A stretch of 64,000 nucleotides of DNA, taken from the NCBI GenBank assembly GCA_025766275.1, contig JAFKAC010000002.1:310001-374000 (forward strand), given 5' to 3'. The DNA comes from Lactarius indigo. Taxonomy: Eukaryota > Basidiomycota > Agaricomycetes > Russulales > Russulaceae. The position numbers were made by a program, and so were the translations under genes. The notes below the pieces were generated by a model that did no database searches, had not been told where the DNA came from, and was given only the letters and a program-made list of their open reading frames with translations. Below are positions 62,050 through 64,000 of this stretch, in pieces; the first letter of the stretch is position 1, and every line of letters starts with the position of its first letter.

Positions 62050-62666
62050 TGATGAACAGACACATAAGAACTATACTCACAGTGGACTGATAGTACTGTG
62101 GTGAGATATAGAGGGTGACTGGAAGCAGCACAGGGGTGTCAAGCAGAGTGAAGCAAAGTGGAAGTCTGGCACACAGCAGTGAGAGAACTGATAATAGTAT
62201 TACAGTGGAGAGAACATACCTGGCACACAGCAGTGAGAGAACTGATGTGGACCAGGAGCGTACAAGCACCACTACTTATACTGTACAGAGGTGTGACACT
62301 AGTACAAGGGTAGTAACGTAGAGTCACAGAATACAAGGAGCGTTGTTCTACACACAGGACAAAAGGAGTGTATGAAAAGAGAACAAGGCGACTAGAACAA
62401 AGAGAGTCCAGACAAAGATGATATCATAATGACATCACAATAAAGATAAGAACTAAAGGAGAACAAAGGACTGAGTACAATGAAGTGTCCGGAGTGTTCT
62501 ACATGATGTCATAGTACATGATGTCATACATGACACAATGATCAGCGCTAGATTGTACAGATCAAATGTAAGTAATCTACAAGTCCAATTAATCTAATCT
62601 AAAGCAGTCCATGCTGCAAGTCCGGTCCGTACGAGCCACTAAGTGCGCAAGGGTCACTTATCAACA
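62050..62666 (-). repeat. LTR C, 617 bp
   Basis: Plus strand begins TGATGAACAG and ends CTTATCAACA, the same orientation as LTR A. Its outer end is flanked by CTTTC, so that end is the original 5' LTR boundary. Its inner end meets ACATG, the nested-LTR boundary. Confidence 0.92.
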
Positions 62667-62671
62667 CTTTC
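62667..62671. repeat. Right target-site duplication of the copia element (CTTTC)
   Basis: Matches 55693-55697. Confidence 0.9.
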
Positions 62672-63301
62672 CATTCCCAGTACTATATGAGCCCTGTATG
62701 ACTACATGGACTTTACGATTACCTGGTTCCTATCGCACGCCCTGCTTATCAATGATCTCTCTTGATAAAGCTTGACATGTGCTAGTTTCCGCTTTGTTCC
62801 TACTCACGTGCGATCCCGTGTGATTTGCCTTTGTTCCCATTATGCCTATACTTTGTTCTCTTTATGTTCTTCCCTTTATCCACTGATTGAGCAATGGTGC
62901 CATTTGTTTGTAGAGACAACACGGCTCATCTTGTATTTAAGCCTAGCCCTACCTAGCTTGTACAGTAGACTAGACTTCTTGTGTAATACTACACTCATCT
63001 AAACCAAACACCTTTGCGCTTCCTTTGTCTCACGAACTCCGTCCTCCGCTAGACCTTCGAGTCTTAGCCTTCCTCTGCAATCCAAGTGACTGACGTCCTT
63101 GTGATCCTTGTGCATCCTCTTACTGAAGCCAAGCCTTGGAGCTTGTGCTACCGTGATTCGACTGACTTGGTACAGGTTGTACCTAATGCCCCTGTAGTGG
63201 CGTTAGATTAAGTCTAGTCTCTATAGCTGCACACCGTGGCTCTCACCAGCTGAAGCCGAACCCAGTTTGTCCAGGAATACCTGGAATGACACCCACACGA
63301 T
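62672..63301. other. Probable old LTR / leader sequence of a gypsy-type element
   Basis: No gene is seen. The start (62680-62750) resembles 55576-55660 left of the copia insertion. It is followed by TATA-like GTATTTAAGCC near 62934 and pyrimidine-rich sequence, then the gag-like frame. This fits an LTR plus leader of a Ty3/gypsy relic into which the copia element inserted, but no LTR boundary can be fixed. Confidence 0.35.
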
Positions 63302-63799
63302 GACCTCCGACCCTCCATCAAGGGAACTGCTCTTTGGAGAAACACCCCACATGATGAGGGATACTACGTCTACAACCCTGACAAACTCTTGTATGAACCC
63401 ATCAAATACATCGAAGACCAGCATATTTGGGCCTACATTGCCTACTCTGACTCAAAACACTCTTGGTATTCATACAAACCGGTCCCCGCACACCTAGGAT
63501 TGGGACCAGGAAAAGGTCAAATTCAAGCCATCGACGCTGATTCAGATGGTGAAGAACCAGTATCAGAACCAGACTCTGAAGAAAACCCCACTCTTACCCC
63601 CACCATCCCAAGACCAGTTGACTTTGCATCATATGCCAACATGTCCAGCACCCAACTCTCCACCACCCTCACCACCACCCAACCCTCAGGAAGTTCCCTA
63701 CCGACAGCAGCCTCATCAGCGAATCCTTCAGGTAGTGGAGGACATTCTCTGGGAGGAAGTATGTCAGCAAGTGGAGGAGGCCCTGCAGGAAGCACAGGA
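63302..63799 (+). pseudogene. Gypsy-like gag N-terminal fragment, frameshifted
   Basis: An N-terminal piece (frame of 63302, MTSDPPSRELLFGE) passes to another frame that reads GYYVYNPDKLLYEPIKYIED and onward from about 63355. A Ser/Thr/Pro/Gly-rich linker like that of basidiomycete Ty3/gypsy gag proteins follows. The frame shift lies near 63340-63360. The similarity stops at 63799, where an LTR-like start begins. The family assignment rests on composition and context only, since no zinc knuckle or protease is present. Confidence 0.35.
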
Positions 63800-64000
63800 T
63801 GTTACGCCCTAGCAGGGGCGTGGGTTCTAAAGGTTCTGAATCACACAAGTATCAAGCGAAGACCTCTGTTGTCTTATTGCTATGAAATACGAGTGACAAA
63901 AGTGTGGCACAAGGTGCAGCACTACTCTGCTGTGTAGGACTCCTCGTCCGAAGTGTCTAACACTTCTCTACACTTGATCTTGCTAGTGCACAGAGTATAA
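63800..64000 (+). mobile_element. Start of another LTR (TGTTACGCCC...), cut by the window end
   Basis: TGTTACGCCCTAGCAGGGGC is typical of the 5' terminus of basidiomycete gypsy LTRs, starting with TG. It interrupts the gag-like frame. The other end lies outside the window, so a solo LTR and a full element cannot be told apart. Confidence 0.4.

Larger units (their letters stand above)
55698..62666. mobile_element. Ty1/copia retrotransposon with inverted 5' half and nested solo LTR
   Basis: Bounded by two 617-bp LTRs in the same orientation and a CTTTC target duplication. Inside are a third 617-bp LTR in opposite orientation, the 5' half (PBS, gag, protease, integrase) on the plus strand and the 3' half (RT, RNase H, PPT) on the minus strand. 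Both halves end at the pentamer ACATG next to an LTR, and the codons join in frame (GYM, then HVPADKRR). The simplest history has three steps: insertion on the minus strand, antisense insertion of a related element reduced to a solo LTR (duplicating ACATG), then inversion by recombination between the solo LTR and the 5' LTR. Without the nested LTR the element is 6347 bp with about 1436 codons. Confidence 0.9.

Overview
The window is nuclear DNA of a mushroom-forming basidiomycete (Agaricomycetes). The evidence is dense, very short introns (about 50-75 nt, GT..AG), an 8-nt coding micro-exon, fungal-type housekeeping proteins, and Ty1/copia and Ty3/gypsy retroelements of the kind common in these genomes. 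The species cannot be named from the sequence.

Bases 1-5429 hold no gene I can recognise. From 5430 to 15076 lies a compact block of conserved single-copy genes: eIF4A (+), a dual-specificity phosphatase (+), a Rab4-like GTPase (-), ATP synthase epsilon subunit ATP15 (+), the seven-knuckle CCHC protein GIS2/CNBP (+), cytochrome c oxidase subunit COX5/IV (+) and the proteasome lid subunit RPN8 (-). Exon models end exactly at family length once nine isolated +1-base insertions are allowed for in eIF4A, the Rab gene and RPN8. This pattern looks like raw long-read consensus error, so single-base breaks elsewhere should be read with caution.

From 15377 to 54660 there is a tandem array of four minus-strand copies of one large gene. 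It is a ZNFX1/Hrr1-type SF1 RNA helicase with an RGG-rich N-terminus, a CCCH finger, a UPF1-like helicase core, an NFX1-type zinc-finger cluster, a RING-like CGH..CPxC module and a C-terminal RZ-type zinc finger. Copy 1 (pseudogene or error-laden) and copy 4 (5'-truncated) are damaged. Copies 2 and 3 look intact in their large exons. The spacers carry decayed copies of the RPN8 promoter and first exon, which places the original duplication junction in the RPN8 5' end. The spacer between copies 3 and 4 is a double spacer with no helicase, as if a fifth copy had been deleted. In other organisms this helicase family acts in RNA silencing and antiviral RNA sensing; a silencing role here is inference.

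From 54661 to the end the window is retrotransposon territory. A full-length copia element (55698-62666, target-site duplication CTTTC) contains a nested antisense solo LTR (target-site duplication ACATG). Recombination between that LTR and the element's own 5' LTR has inverted its gag-protease-integrase half, so the two halves of one polyprotein now face each other. A degenerate gypsy-like gag fragment and the start of another LTR close the window.
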